From Hymenobacter ginkgonis (lineage in GTDB: Bacteria > Bacteroidota > Bacteroidia > Cytophagales > Hymenobacteraceae): a stretch of 64,000 nucleotides of DNA. The position numbers and the translations under genes are program-made. Location of the stretch: the NCBI RefSeq assembly GCF_009755225.1, contig NZ_WQKZ01000003.1:1-64000 (forward strand), read 5' to 3'. The notes under the pieces are model-generated. The model did not search any database. It saw only the letters and a program-made list of their open reading frames with translations, and was not told the origin of the DNA. Positions 18,178 through 26,561 of the stretch are shown here, piece after piece. The first letter of the stretch is position 1, and every line of letters begins with the position of its first letter.

Positions 18178-18185
18178 TAAATGTA
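18178..18185 (-). promoter_or_regulatory. candidate -7 box TACATTTA
   Basis: TACATTTA on the minus strand is one base off TAnnTTTG, 80 bases upstream of ATG 18097 and 46 bases downstream of the LacI-type operator. Confidence 0.35.
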
Positions 18186-18231
18186 GCGGCCGCTTCCTCC
18201 GAAAAATCCTCCTCTAGGGGGCTTTATCTGC

Positions 18232-18243
18232 GTAAACGTTTAC
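18232..18243. promoter_or_regulatory. LacI-family operator (perfect palindrome GTAAACGTTTAC)
   Basis: GTAAACGTTTAC is the classic LacI/PurR-type operator with a central CG step. Together with the near-identical site at 29722 it brackets the locus controlled by the LacI gene at 29844. It lies in the 304-base gap between the GH2 gene (ending 18402) and the lipoprotein lyase gene. Confidence 0.75.
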
Positions 18244-18401
18244 GGTCTTTTTATGAAACAAATATCTGATTTAAAGGTAATTAAAGCTTTAAAAAGACTT
18301 GGAAAATGAGAAAAATAAGCAAAAGGACAGGAAAATCGGCAACCTCAACATGACGGTTTGGGCCATTATGACCAGGCCGTTCTGCGCCGTTCCCTATCCC
18401 C

Positions 18402-21134
18402 TCAAAACATGCGTTTTACTTGAATCCCGTTTAAAAACGCCTCGCCCGTTTGGCTCTGAAAATCAACTACTACCCCCTGCCCGCTCCGCGCCGACACCGG
18501 CACCTTAAAGCTCACCGCCTGCAAAGGCCGCAAGTAGGTAGCCGCGCTGAGGGAGGGTAGGGCCGCCAACCCATTCACCCGCACGGCAAACGCCCGGCTG
18601 GGCGCGGTGGCGGGGCCGGCCGCTGCTTTCTCGCCGGCCAGGTTGTACGCCAGCTGCTCGGCGGCGGGCACCGCTTCCAGCTCGGCAAAGTGCAGGGTCA
18701 CTTCATATTCGCCATCGGGCACGTCGAGCCGAAACTGGCTCAGGCCCAAGCGTTGGGTTTCGAAAACAGCGTCGTAGTCGGTGCCCAAAATGTTGCGGTC
18801 GGAGCCGTAGGGGAGGCGGTCGCCGGGCATTTTGTAGGGGTGGCCGCCTACGTAGCCCCAGCCGCCGGGCGCGTAGGCTTGCTCGGGCACCCACACTTGG
18901 TGCAGCTTGTCGTCGGTGAAGGTACGCTCGTCGCCGAGGCTCACATTCAGCTCGGTGAAGGGTAGCTGGCTAGATTTCAGGAGGGTAGGGAGGAGCTGAA
19001 ATTCTATATTGGCTACGTCCTCCACCGGTTGGCCCGCGGCTTGCGCCCGTAGCTGGTTCAGCCCATTGCCAAACGGTACGCTGAAATGCGCCACGCCCGC
19101 GGTGGCTGCGTGCGTACCAAGGTTGCGGCCGTTGAGCAGTAGCTGCACGGCGGGCTGGTTGGTGTACACATCCACCGGCTGCCGGCAGAATAGCGAGTCG
19201 GGGCCCGCGGCCAAGCCAGCGCGCAGCGCCCAGCCCCGCGAGCCAATCCGCAGGAAGGGCGTTTTCAGGAGGGTAGCTTGATAGAGAAAGTAGGCGTCTT
19301 TGGGCCGTCGGTCGCCGGTAAGCAAGCTTTTATTGTTGATGTGCGGTACGGCTTCCTGCCGGGTTTCGGAGTTGAATTCGGCGAGGTTCCAAACGGTGCT
19401 GCCCGCCACAAAAGGCCGCTCCAAAATAGCTTTGAGGTAAAATTCGTGGTAGCGATTGGCGTACTCCATCGTCTTATCAAACCGCTTTGGGCTGAAAGAA
19501 TGCAGCCGCTCATCACAGTCAGCACCATATTCAGTTACCAATAAAGGCTTGTCGGGCAGTTCTTTGTGGTGGCGGTCGAGGAAATTAGGGAAGCCCTGCA
19601 AGTCGCCCGAGTACCAGCCGGGGTAGAGGTTCCAGCCAATGACCTGCGGAATAGCCAGCAAGCCCGCTTGCTGGTACAGGTTAAAATCGCCGTGGCACAC
19701 GAGCATGGTGGTGCGCGCCGGGTCTTCGCGCCGGGTTAGGCTATCGAGCTGGCTGGCTAGCGCCTGCACGCGGCGCAGGTAGGCGCGGCCGGGGTCGTTG
19801 TCGCGCTTTATGCCGGGGGGTAGGCGCAGCAGCACCTCGTTCATGTAGGCCCAAATGACGACGCTCGGATGGTTGAAGTTTTGCCGAATCAGCTCCGTCT
19901 GCATCGTGCGGCACGTCTGGAAGAAAGCCGGCGAGTCGGTGATGGCGTTCACCACCGGAATCTCTACCGAGGCCAGGATGCCTAGCCGGTCGCAGGCGGC
20001 CAGCACGGCGGGGTCTTGCGGGTAGTGCGACACGCGCAGAAAGTTGCCCCCCATCTCCTTGAGCAACTGCACATCGCGCTCGGCTAGCGCGTCGGGCAGG
20101 GCATTGCCGCGGCCGGGGTAGTCTTGGTGCCGGTTGGTGCCAATGAGCTTGAGCGGCTGCCCGTTCAAGAAAAAGCCATTGGCCGCATCGAAGCGAAACC
20201 AGCGCATGCCCACCGGGCTGCTCACCGCGTCGAGCGGCGGCCCAGTTTTGCTGCCCACCGCCCGCACGCTCGTCACCACGCGGTACAGATACGGGTCGCT
20301 GGGTGCCCACAGATGCGGCTGTTTCAGGCGGGGTAGGGCCAGGCGGAAGGCGCGCTTTTCGCCAGCTTTCAAGCTGAAGCTGGTTTGCTGCTGGCCTACT
20401 AGCTGGCCAGCTTGGTCGAGCAGCTGCGCCTGCACCACCAGCCGTTGCGCCTGCGCCGATTCGTTGGTGAGGCCACCCGCCACCGCCACCTGCGCGGCCT
20501 CGGCCGAAACCGCAGGGGTAGTGGTAAACACGCCGCTAGAGGCGTAATTGTCGAGGTCGAAATGCACGGCGTCGGCCGCCACCAAGTACACATCGCGGTA
20601 AATGCCGCCGTAGAAGGTGAAGTCGGCCGTGAGGGGTGGAATAGCGGGGTTGTAGCGGTTGGTCAGCTTTATCAGTACCTCCGCGCTGGCTGGTGCATTA
20701 CTGCTGAATTTCAAGAATTTACTAATCGAGAAGCTAAAAGCCGTGTAGCCGCCCGCGTGCCGCCCAGCAAGCTGGCCGTTCACGTACACTTCGGCTTCCT
20801 GGTTGGCGCCCTCGAAGCGTAGCGACACGGCTCGGTGCTGCCAATCGGCGGGCACGTAAAGCGTCTTTTTGTACCAGCCTACGCCGCGGTAGTAGCCGGG
20901 CTCGTCGTCGAGTACATCGGTCGCGTTCCAGGTGTGGGGTAGGGAAATTTTTTCCCAGCCCGCGGCCGCCGCTGCTTGGCCGGGGGGCAGCGCCGTCGAG
21001 TCTTTGCGGAATAACCAGTTGGAGTTGATGGACTGCACCAGCCGCTGCGCGGCGGCTGGCATCGCCAGCAGAGTCAGCAGCACTAGGCAGAAGAGGTGCT
21101 TTGATAAATTACGCATTATGAGTTGGTAATTCAT
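18402..21134 (-). CDS. GH2 glycosidase with C-terminal malectin-like domain
   Basis: 910 residues; signal peptide ends AMPAAAQ (a second ATG at codon 7 is also possible). Domains: GH2 sugar-binding jelly roll (30-190), Ig-like domain (195-310), TIM barrel with acid/base Glu433 (WAYMNE) and nucleophile Glu535 (LVTEYGAD), DUF4982-like beta domain (~640-720), and a malectin/CBM57-like domain (735-905, GWGYVGG..., FRLDVPDGEYEVTLHFAE). GH2 covers beta-galactosidases, beta-glucuronidases and beta-mannosidases; the exact specificity is not deducible. Separated from the next GH2 gene only by REP-like element R4. Confidence 0.88.
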   Translation of the reverse strand: MNYQLIMRNLSKHLFCLVLLTLLAMPAAAQRLVQSINSNWLFRKDSTALPPGQAAAAAGWEKISLPHTWNATDVLDDEPGYYRGVGWYKKTLYVPADWQHRAVSLRFEGANQEAEVYVNGQLAGRHAGGYTAFSFSISKFLKFSSNAPASAEVLIKLTNRYNPAIPPLTADFTFYGGIYRDVYLVAADAVHFDLDNYASSGVFTTTPAVSAEAAQVAVAGGLTNESAQAQRLVVQAQLLDQAGQLVGQQQTSFSLKAGEKRAFRLALPRLKQPHLWAPSDPYLYRVVTSVRAVGSKTGPPLDAVSSPVGMRWFRFDAANGFFLNGQPLKLIGTNRHQDYPGRGNALPDALAERDVQLLKEMGGNFLRVSHYPQDPAVLAACDRLGILASVEIPVVNAITDSPAFFQTCRTMQTELIRQNFNHPSVVIWAYMNEVLLRLPPGIKRDNDPGRAYLRRVQALASQLDSLTRREDPARTTMLVCHGDFNLYQQAGLLAIPQVIGWNLYPGWYSGDLQGFPNFLDRHHKELPDKPLLVTEYGADCDERLHSFSPKRFDKTMEYANRYHEFYLKAILERPFVAGSTVWNLAEFNSETRQEAVPHINNKSLLTGDRRPKDAYFLYQATLLKTPFLRIGSRGWALRAGLAAGPDSLFCRQPVDVYTNQPAVQLLLNGRNLGTHAATAGVAHFSVPFGNGLNQLRAQAAGQPVEDVANIEFQLLPTLLKSSQLPFTELNVSLGDERTFTDDKLHQVWVPEQAYAPGGWGYVGGHPYKMPGDRLPYGSDRNILGTDYDAVFETQRLGLSQFRLDVPDGEYEVTLHFAELEAVPAAEQLAYNLAGEKAAAGPATAPSRAFAVRVNGLAALPSLSAATYLRPLQAVSFKVPVSARSGQGVVVDFQSQTGEAFLNGIQVKRMF

Positions 21135-21153
21135 GCTACAAAATTCAAAAAAG

Positions 21154-21236
21154 ACGTCCTGCTGAACGTAGTGAAGCAGCTCGCGTGAATCGGTAAACGA
21201 TGCGAGCGAACTGCTTCACTACGTTCAGCAGGACGT
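21154..21236. repeat. REP-like palindrome R4 between two GH2 genes
   Basis: Outer arms ACGTCCTGCTGAACGTAGTG... and complement, with inner CTCGC/GCGAG; AAAAAAG precedes it. It differs from the others by GAACGTAGTGAAGCAG in place of GAGCTTG. Inside an operon it may be an RNA-stability or processing element. Confidence 0.8.
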
Positions 21237-21268
21237 ACAATGGTGGTGGGCGAAGCCGCTTGCATTCG

Positions 21269-23752
21269 TCACAGCGCCAGCAGCACCGTGGCCAAACCTG
21301 GCGACTGCACGGCCACCGTAGTTTGGCCAGCTTTGGCTTCGAGGCTAATAAGGGCGTGGCCGTTGTATGCCTGCACTTTGCGCGAGCCGCGGCTGGTACC
21401 CAAGTCGTCGAGCAGGCGGCCCGCACCGGCCAGCGAAAATTCCAGCCAACTCGCCGCGTCGAGGCACTGCACGCCCTGGGCATCGAAGAGCTTGGCTTCA
21501 ACGGTGGTGAGGCCGTTGGCTTCGCCTACTTTGGTGAGGGTCAGCTTCGTGGGCTTGGTCCACTTTTGGGTTTGGTAGCGGAAACTGATTTCATCCGTCA
21601 CCGTCTGCTTGCCCTGGCGGGCGACTACGCGCACTTGGTTTTGGCCCGTGGTGAAAGGCACATTCCAGTGCAGGCCAGCGGCGGGAAAATCCTGGCTATT
21701 GCGCTTTCTCACGCCGTAGCTTTTGCCGTTTACAAATAGCTCGGCCTGCTCGCAGTTCGAGTACACTTTCACCATCTTTTGCTCGCCTTCGTCGCCCCAA
21801 CGCACGGGCCACGAGTGGCCGTAGATGTGGGCCATTGGCGCGGTGGTCCAGTACGATTGAAATACGTAATACGCCTCTTTCTTAGTAAAATCGCGTTCTA
21901 CTACCCCCTTCTGGTTCATATAGGGGATGGGGTTGTCGGGCCGCACGGGGGTAGAGAAATCCTTGAATGGCCAGTAGGCGGTGCCGCTCAGCCAGGGCAT
22001 GGTTTCCTGCTCCTTCAGGTGCCAGTCCACGAGGTTGCAGAGGTAAGTTTCGCTCCAGTCGCCATCCTTCGACACGCGGGCGCTGCCACCAAAGAGCGAG
22101 GCATCGCCGGCGCGCTCGTCGGCGCCTTTGCCGGCCGTGATTTTGGCCAGCGCATTATCGGGGTTTTCGGAGTGGCGACCGGCGTGGCTATCGCCGCCCC
22201 ACTCCACATGTAGGAAGCGCTTCACGCCCTTAAACTCTTCCTCGGTAGCCGCTTTATAATCGGTGTAAATGCCTCGGTACCAGCCCGCCCAAATAGAAGG
22301 CGAGTACACATCAGGAATATCCTTGCAAAAATCGCAGCGCCGAATAGCCGTGTAGCGGCTCGGGTCGAGCTGGTGCGACAACGCGTTCAGCTCTTTCATA
22401 AAGGTGCGGATTTTCTCCTTGTCAAACTCCGGGAAGTCGCCCGCCCAGTCGTTTTCATTGCCCAGCCCCCAAATGATGACGGCCGGGTGGTGCGCGTGCT
22501 GCTGCACCATGTGGGTGAGCATGCGCTTGGCCTGCGCCTGGTACACCGGGCTGCCTAGGCCACCGCGGCACCACGGTATTTCCTCCCACACCAAAATGCC
22601 GAGCGAGTCGCACAGATTCAGCACGATAGGCGACTGCTGGTAGTGGCCCAGCCGGATAAAGTTGACACCCATTTGCTTCATCAGCACCATTTCCTGCCGA
22701 ATCATCGGCTCGGTCATGGCGGCGGCTACGCCGGCGTGGTCTTCGTGGCGGTGGGTGCCGCGGAGCAACAGCCGCTGCCCGTTGAGCTTAAAGGGCCCGT
22801 GCTCGACAAACTCGATGTGGCGAAAGCCGACTTTTTGAGTCTGGTGGTACGCCTGCGGGCCGCTGCCCAGCGTCAGCTCCACCGTGTAAAGCTGGGGCTG
22901 GGTAGGCGACCACAGCCGCGGGTTTTTCAGGGCAAACTGGTGCACTGCCACTTCGCCGGCCTGCCCCTGCACCACGCCCTGGTACTTGCCCACCGGCCGC
23001 CCCTGCGGGTCGAGCAGGCGCACGGCCACCGGCGAGGAGGGGGGTAGGGAACTGGTTTCGGGAAACGTGACTTTCAGCGCGAGCGTGCCGGTTTTGCCCG
23101 TAGCATCGACCGCGGCCTGGGTGATGAGGCGGTCGAGCGAAGTGGCCGGGCGGTACTCCAAGTTGAGGTAGCGGTAAAGGCCACCGTACACGTTAAAGTC
23201 CGACAGGTCAGAGGGTATCATCTCCAAATCGCGCGAGTTGTCGCAGCGAATAGCGAACGGAATCTTGCCCTTGAATTGCTTTTGATAGGCCTCCGTTTTC
23301 TGAAAATCGGCCACGGCCTGGGTGATGTCCACCGTCCACTCGTCGTAGCCGCCCACGTGGCTGCCCACCTTGGTGGTGCCGATGTAAACCTCCGTTTTCT
23401 GGCCCGCACCCTCAAAGTGCAGCCGTGTGCGGCCACCAGGGTAGGGGTTTTGCACCGCCAGCTGCGTGCGGTACCAGCCGGGGCCCTGGTAGTAGTTCAC
23501 GGCGGGGTCCACGGCGTCGCGCGCGTTGAAGCAGTGCGGCAGCGTAACCGGCTCCCAGAGCGGCACGCTTTCGGGGTTGCCGGCCACCACGGGGCGCACG
23601 GCTTCCCAGATGCCACCGAGGTCCTGGCGCACAAATTCCCAGCCGCTGGTGAGGCGCTGGGCTTGCTGCGCGCGTGAAGGGTAGGCGCTGGCTAGAACGA
23701 TAAAGAGCGCAAGCAGCAGCGAGTAGCTGGGGCTGCGGCGTGGGGTCAGCAT
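21269..23752 (-). CDS. GH2 glycosidase (beta-galactosidase/uronidase type)
   Basis: 827 residues, signal peptide ending AYPSRAQ. GH2 jelly roll (35-200), Ig-like domain (205-315), TIM barrel with acid/base Glu433 (WGLGNENDW) and nucleophile Glu517 (LHVEWGGD), then a DUF4982-like domain with VKVYSNCEQAELFVNG and a last Ig-like domain (740-827). It lacks the malectin domain of its neighbour. Lies 92 bases after the alginate-lyase-type gene, in the susCD operon. Confidence 0.88.
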   Translation of the reverse strand: MLTPRRSPSYSLLLALFIVLASAYPSRAQQAQRLTSGWEFVRQDLGGIWEAVRPVVAGNPESVPLWEPVTLPHCFNARDAVDPAVNYYQGPGWYRTQLAVQNPYPGGRTRLHFEGAGQKTEVYIGTTKVGSHVGGYDEWTVDITQAVADFQKTEAYQKQFKGKIPFAIRCDNSRDLEMIPSDLSDFNVYGGLYRYLNLEYRPATSLDRLITQAAVDATGKTGTLALKVTFPETSSLPPSSPVAVRLLDPQGRPVGKYQGVVQGQAGEVAVHQFALKNPRLWSPTQPQLYTVELTLGSGPQAYHQTQKVGFRHIEFVEHGPFKLNGQRLLLRGTHRHEDHAGVAAAMTEPMIRQEMVLMKQMGVNFIRLGHYQQSPIVLNLCDSLGILVWEEIPWCRGGLGSPVYQAQAKRMLTHMVQQHAHHPAVIIWGLGNENDWAGDFPEFDKEKIRTFMKELNALSHQLDPSRYTAIRRCDFCKDIPDVYSPSIWAGWYRGIYTDYKAATEEEFKGVKRFLHVEWGGDSHAGRHSENPDNALAKITAGKGADERAGDASLFGGSARVSKDGDWSETYLCNLVDWHLKEQETMPWLSGTAYWPFKDFSTPVRPDNPIPYMNQKGVVERDFTKKEAYYVFQSYWTTAPMAHIYGHSWPVRWGDEGEQKMVKVYSNCEQAELFVNGKSYGVRKRNSQDFPAAGLHWNVPFTTGQNQVRVVARQGKQTVTDEISFRYQTQKWTKPTKLTLTKVGEANGLTTVEAKLFDAQGVQCLDAASWLEFSLAGAGRLLDDLGTSRGSRKVQAYNGHALISLEAKAGQTTVAVQSPGLATVLLAL

Positions 23753-23844
23753 GCAAACAGGGAGTAGGGTGGGGTAAAAACAAGGCAGCTAAATGCCGCC
23801 AAAGATGGCACCCGCTGCGCCGCCTAGCAGCGGGCCGGCCCTCC

Positions 23845-25038
23845 TCAAAATGCCCACGGCACCGGGCTAAAGCCGGGCTGCCGGGCGAATATCACCGCTG
23901 CATTTAGGTCGGGGTAGGCGCGGCTGGCTTGGTCGTAGGTATTGAGGGCAAGCGCGTTGGAGGTAGGCGCGGCATCGGCTTTGTCCATCTTGGTCTGGCC
24001 CAGCAGGTAGGGCCGAAACCAGTTCACGCCGGCGCGCAGGCTGCGGCCATCGGGCGTGGTGTAGTGCCACAGGTCGAGGCCCACGTGCGGGGCCAGTTGG
24101 GCCAGGCGCGTCCAGCCTTGCAGGTTCATGCTCACGTAGTTCCAGGGGCGGGTGCGGGCCAGCTCCAGCGGCTGGGCGCCGTCGGGGGCAAACTGCACCG
24201 CCACGCGGGGCCAGGTTTGCTGCTGCAAGGTGCGCTTGGCCAGGGCCTCGTCGCCGGTGAAGAGGGCAAAATCCACCACCTGCACGTCGTAGAAGGTGCC
24301 GTGGTTATTCTTAGCCTGGCCTTCGGGCAGCGCGATGGGGCTCGTGGTAAGCCAGTTAGTGAAATCCTTGAACCAGGTTCTCAAACCCGCTACCAAACTC
24401 GCATCCAAGCTCTTGCTACCCTCCATCAGCGCCAGCGCCTCGGGCACCACTACCAAATGGCGGGTTTCAATAATGCCAAAATTGCGGCCGGTATTGATGC
24501 CCGGAATGCCCTGCCCGAAGTTCAAATTGGGGTTCATGCGGGTGGCGGGGTCGAGGAAAAACGCCCGCAATTGGCTCGCCGCCTGGCGGGCGTAGCGCTC
24601 GTCGTCGGTGAAATAATAGGCCAGGGCCAGCGTTTGCACATCGGCGCACAGCTTGCTTAGGTGCTCGCTGTCCTTCATGGCTTCGGCCTCGGGGTTATGC
24701 AGGCCGTCCTTCTGCATGTAGGGCTTGCCGTCGGGCTTAGCGGGGTCGGGCCACCAGTACGGCGCCTGCGAAATGTAGTCATGCTTATCGCCGCTCGGCG
24801 GTACTTGCGGCTTCGTGGCAATGGTATAGGGGCCTTGTTTTAGGGCGTGGTCGGCGGCTTGCAGCAGCGTTTTCACCTGCGCCACTTCTGGCGAGTGCCG
24901 CTGCTGGTAAGCTGTTTTGTAGGCGGCCATCGCGGCGGGGTCGAGCAGCAGGAAGGGGGTAGGGGCGGTGGGCGTGGCCTGCGCTACTAGCCGGGCGGCC
25001 AGTAGCCACCCAGCTAGTAGTAAGAAGAAATTTCGCAT
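23845..25038 (-). CDS. alginate-lyase-family protein (PF05426-like), copy 1
   Basis: 397 residues, signal peptide (MRNFFLLLAGWLLAARLVAQ). Motifs as in copy 2: APYWWPDPAKPDGKPYMQKDG (~90-112), MNPNLNFGQ, KNNHGTFYDVQ (catalytic Asn-His), and RTRPWNYVSMNLQGWTRLA. Probable endo- or exo-acting polyuronate lyase in periplasm or outer membrane. Its ATG shares one base with the susD stop codon (TAATG), so it is translationally coupled to susD and is the enzyme made most directly with the transporter. Confidence 0.85.
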   Translation of the reverse strand: MRNFFLLLAGWLLAARLVAQATPTAPTPFLLLDPAAMAAYKTAYQQRHSPEVAQVKTLLQAADHALKQGPYTIATKPQVPPSGDKHDYISQAPYWWPDPAKPDGKPYMQKDGLHNPEAEAMKDSEHLSKLCADVQTLALAYYFTDDERYARQAASQLRAFFLDPATRMNPNLNFGQGIPGINTGRNFGIIETRHLVVVPEALALMEGSKSLDASLVAGLRTWFKDFTNWLTTSPIALPEGQAKNNHGTFYDVQVVDFALFTGDEALAKRTLQQQTWPRVAVQFAPDGAQPLELARTRPWNYVSMNLQGWTRLAQLAPHVGLDLWHYTTPDGRSLRAGVNWFRPYLLGQTKMDKADAAPTSNALALNTYDQASRAYPDLNAAVIFARQPGFSPVPWAF

Positions 25039-26456
25039 TAATAACCAGGGTTTTGCGTCAGGTTTGGGTTCAGCACCGTTTCGGGCTGTGGAATGGGAAA
25101 CAGCAGGTATTTATCGTCAATCACGCGGTTGAATACGGCCAGCTCGCGCTGCTTGAGGCGGTTCAGGCGGATGAGGTCGAACCAGCGGTGGCCTTCCTGC
25201 ACCAGTTCCCAGGCGCGCTCCTGCACCAGCAAGTCCACGAAGGCGTCTTTGGTGGTGGCGGTGGTGGGCAGCGGTGCCAGCTTGGCCCGCACGCGCACTT
25301 GGTTGATGTCGGTGTATTTGTTGACATCGTTGGGATTCAAGTTGTTAAGCGCCTCCGAGCGCAGCAGCAGCACGTCGGCATAGCGCGTGATGAGGTAGTT
25401 GGTGCGGGCATCGTTGACGATACGCAGCGGGTCGCGAAACTTATTGAAGTAGTAGCGCGGCAGCACCGTAGTGCCCGCCATATTGCTGATGTTCCAGGCG
25501 CGGCGGGCATCGGTGGCGGCGTACGAAGCCACCAAGTTATCCTCAACCGTAAACGTGCCCAACCCTGCTAGCTGCGAGGGCAAAAACTGCCGCACAATGA
25601 TGCTGCCTGTATTGGGGGGTAGGTCGAACTGAATGGAGAAAATATGCTCCGGGCCGTTCTCCTTGTCTGGGTCAAACACGTCGCCGTACACGGGCAGTAG
25701 CCGGTACAAGCCGCTGGCAATAAGGCGGTTGCAGGCGTCGAGGCCATTTTGGTTGTCGGTGGGCTGCGCGGCCGAGCTAGCGGCGCGGGTTAGGTACACC
25801 TTGGCGAGCACGGCGGCGGCAGCTCCGCTCGATACGCGGCCCTTTTCGGACGCGGCTATCTGGTTCTCGGGGAAGCAGTTTTTTTCGGCAAACATCAGGT
25901 CCTCAATAATTTGCTTGTACACGTCGGCCAGCGGCGTGCGGGCCGGGCGCACGTCGTCGCTGGGGCCTTTTACGGTGGCCAGCACCAGCGGCACATCGCC
26001 GAAGCAGCGCACGAGGTCGAAGTACCCCTGCGCCCGTAGAAAGCGCGCATTGCCCACAATATTGTTGCGGCGGGCCACGTCCATGTTAATGGCGGGCACC
26101 TTCTCAATCACGTCGTTGGCTCGGTTTATCATCCGGTACGTGTTTAGCCACCAGCTATTTATCTCCGTGTTGGTGGGCGTGAAGGTGAAGCGCGAAAGCT
26201 GGGCCCGCTCGTCGGTGCTGGAGCCCACGCGGATAAGCTCGGCGGGCAGCTCCGTGATTTGCCAGCCCGTGCGGCCGTAGTAGGTTTGGGGCAGCAGGGC
26301 GTTGAAGACGCCATTGAGGCCGGCCACGGCGTCGCCCTCGGTTTGGTAAAAGTTGGTGGCGGCAATAAAGTCGTAGGGCTTTTCTTCCAAAAAGCTTTTG
26401 CAGGAAGGAAACAAGCCAAGCGACAGCAAGCCCAGGAGAATAATAGACTTTTTCAT
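25038..26456 (-). CDS. susD: SusD/RagB-family glycan-binding lipoprotein
   Basis: 472 residues from ATG 26456; an in-frame ATG 54 bases upstream would add a Pro/Arg-rich extension that spoils the lipoprotein signal. Lipobox LGLFPSC (Cys19). SusD hallmarks: KPYDFIAATNFYQTEGDA, the TPR-like helices (FLRAQGYFDLVRCFGDVPLVL) and the C-terminal RGE/WELVQEGHRWFDLIRL...LFPIPQPETVLNPNLTQNPGY. It caps the SusC barrel at the cell surface and binds the glycan. Confidence 0.93.
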   Translation of the reverse strand: MKKSIILLGLLSLGLFPSCKSFLEEKPYDFIAATNFYQTEGDAVAGLNGVFNALLPQTYYGRTGWQITELPAELIRVGSSTDERAQLSRFTFTPTNTEINSWWLNTYRMINRANDVIEKVPAINMDVARRNNIVGNARFLRAQGYFDLVRCFGDVPLVLATVKGPSDDVRPARTPLADVYKQIIEDLMFAEKNCFPENQIAASEKGRVSSGAAAAVLAKVYLTRAASSAAQPTDNQNGLDACNRLIASGLYRLLPVYGDVFDPDKENGPEHIFSIQFDLPPNTGSIIVRQFLPSQLAGLGTFTVEDNLVASYAATDARRAWNISNMAGTTVLPRYYFNKFRDPLRIVNDARTNYLITRYADVLLLRSEALNNLNPNDVNKYTDINQVRVRAKLAPLPTTATTKDAFVDLLVQERAWELVQEGHRWFDLIRLNRLKQRELAVFNRVIDDKYLLFPIPQPETVLNPNLTQNPGY

Positions 26457-26515
26457 CGGGGTGGGAAGTAGAGGGAATGGGAGCTGGTAGGGGAAGCGGC
26501 GCGGGTGCATAGGGC

Positions 26516-26551
26516 GCCCTACCCCCTCCTAAGTAGCGAAGGGGGTAGGGC
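26516..26551 (-). promoter_or_regulatory. susC-susD intergenic stem-loop built from CCCTACCCC/GGGGTAGGG
   Basis: GCCCTACCCCCT (26516-26527) pairs perfectly with AGGGGGTAGGGC (26540-26551) over a 12-base loop. It lies 11 bases after the susC stop. Such intercistronic hairpins can set the susC:susD ratio by partial termination or 3' protection; no T-run follows. Confidence 0.6.
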
Positions 26552-26561
26552 AGCAATAGCC

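Larger units (their letters stand above)
18098..18401. other. 304-base internal control region of the polysaccharide locus
   Basis: No reading frame of interest. Holds, in minus-strand order: the 3' flank of the GH2 gene (no clear terminator), an AT-rich stretch (18250-18320), the operator 18232, a candidate -7 box and a GC-rich hairpin. The arrangement indicates a second, separately controlled transcription start inside the locus. Confidence 0.6.

Noticed and set aside
23929..24660. 243-codon plus-strand frame inside the alginate-lyase-type gene
   Set aside because: Antisense shadow without recognisable domain.
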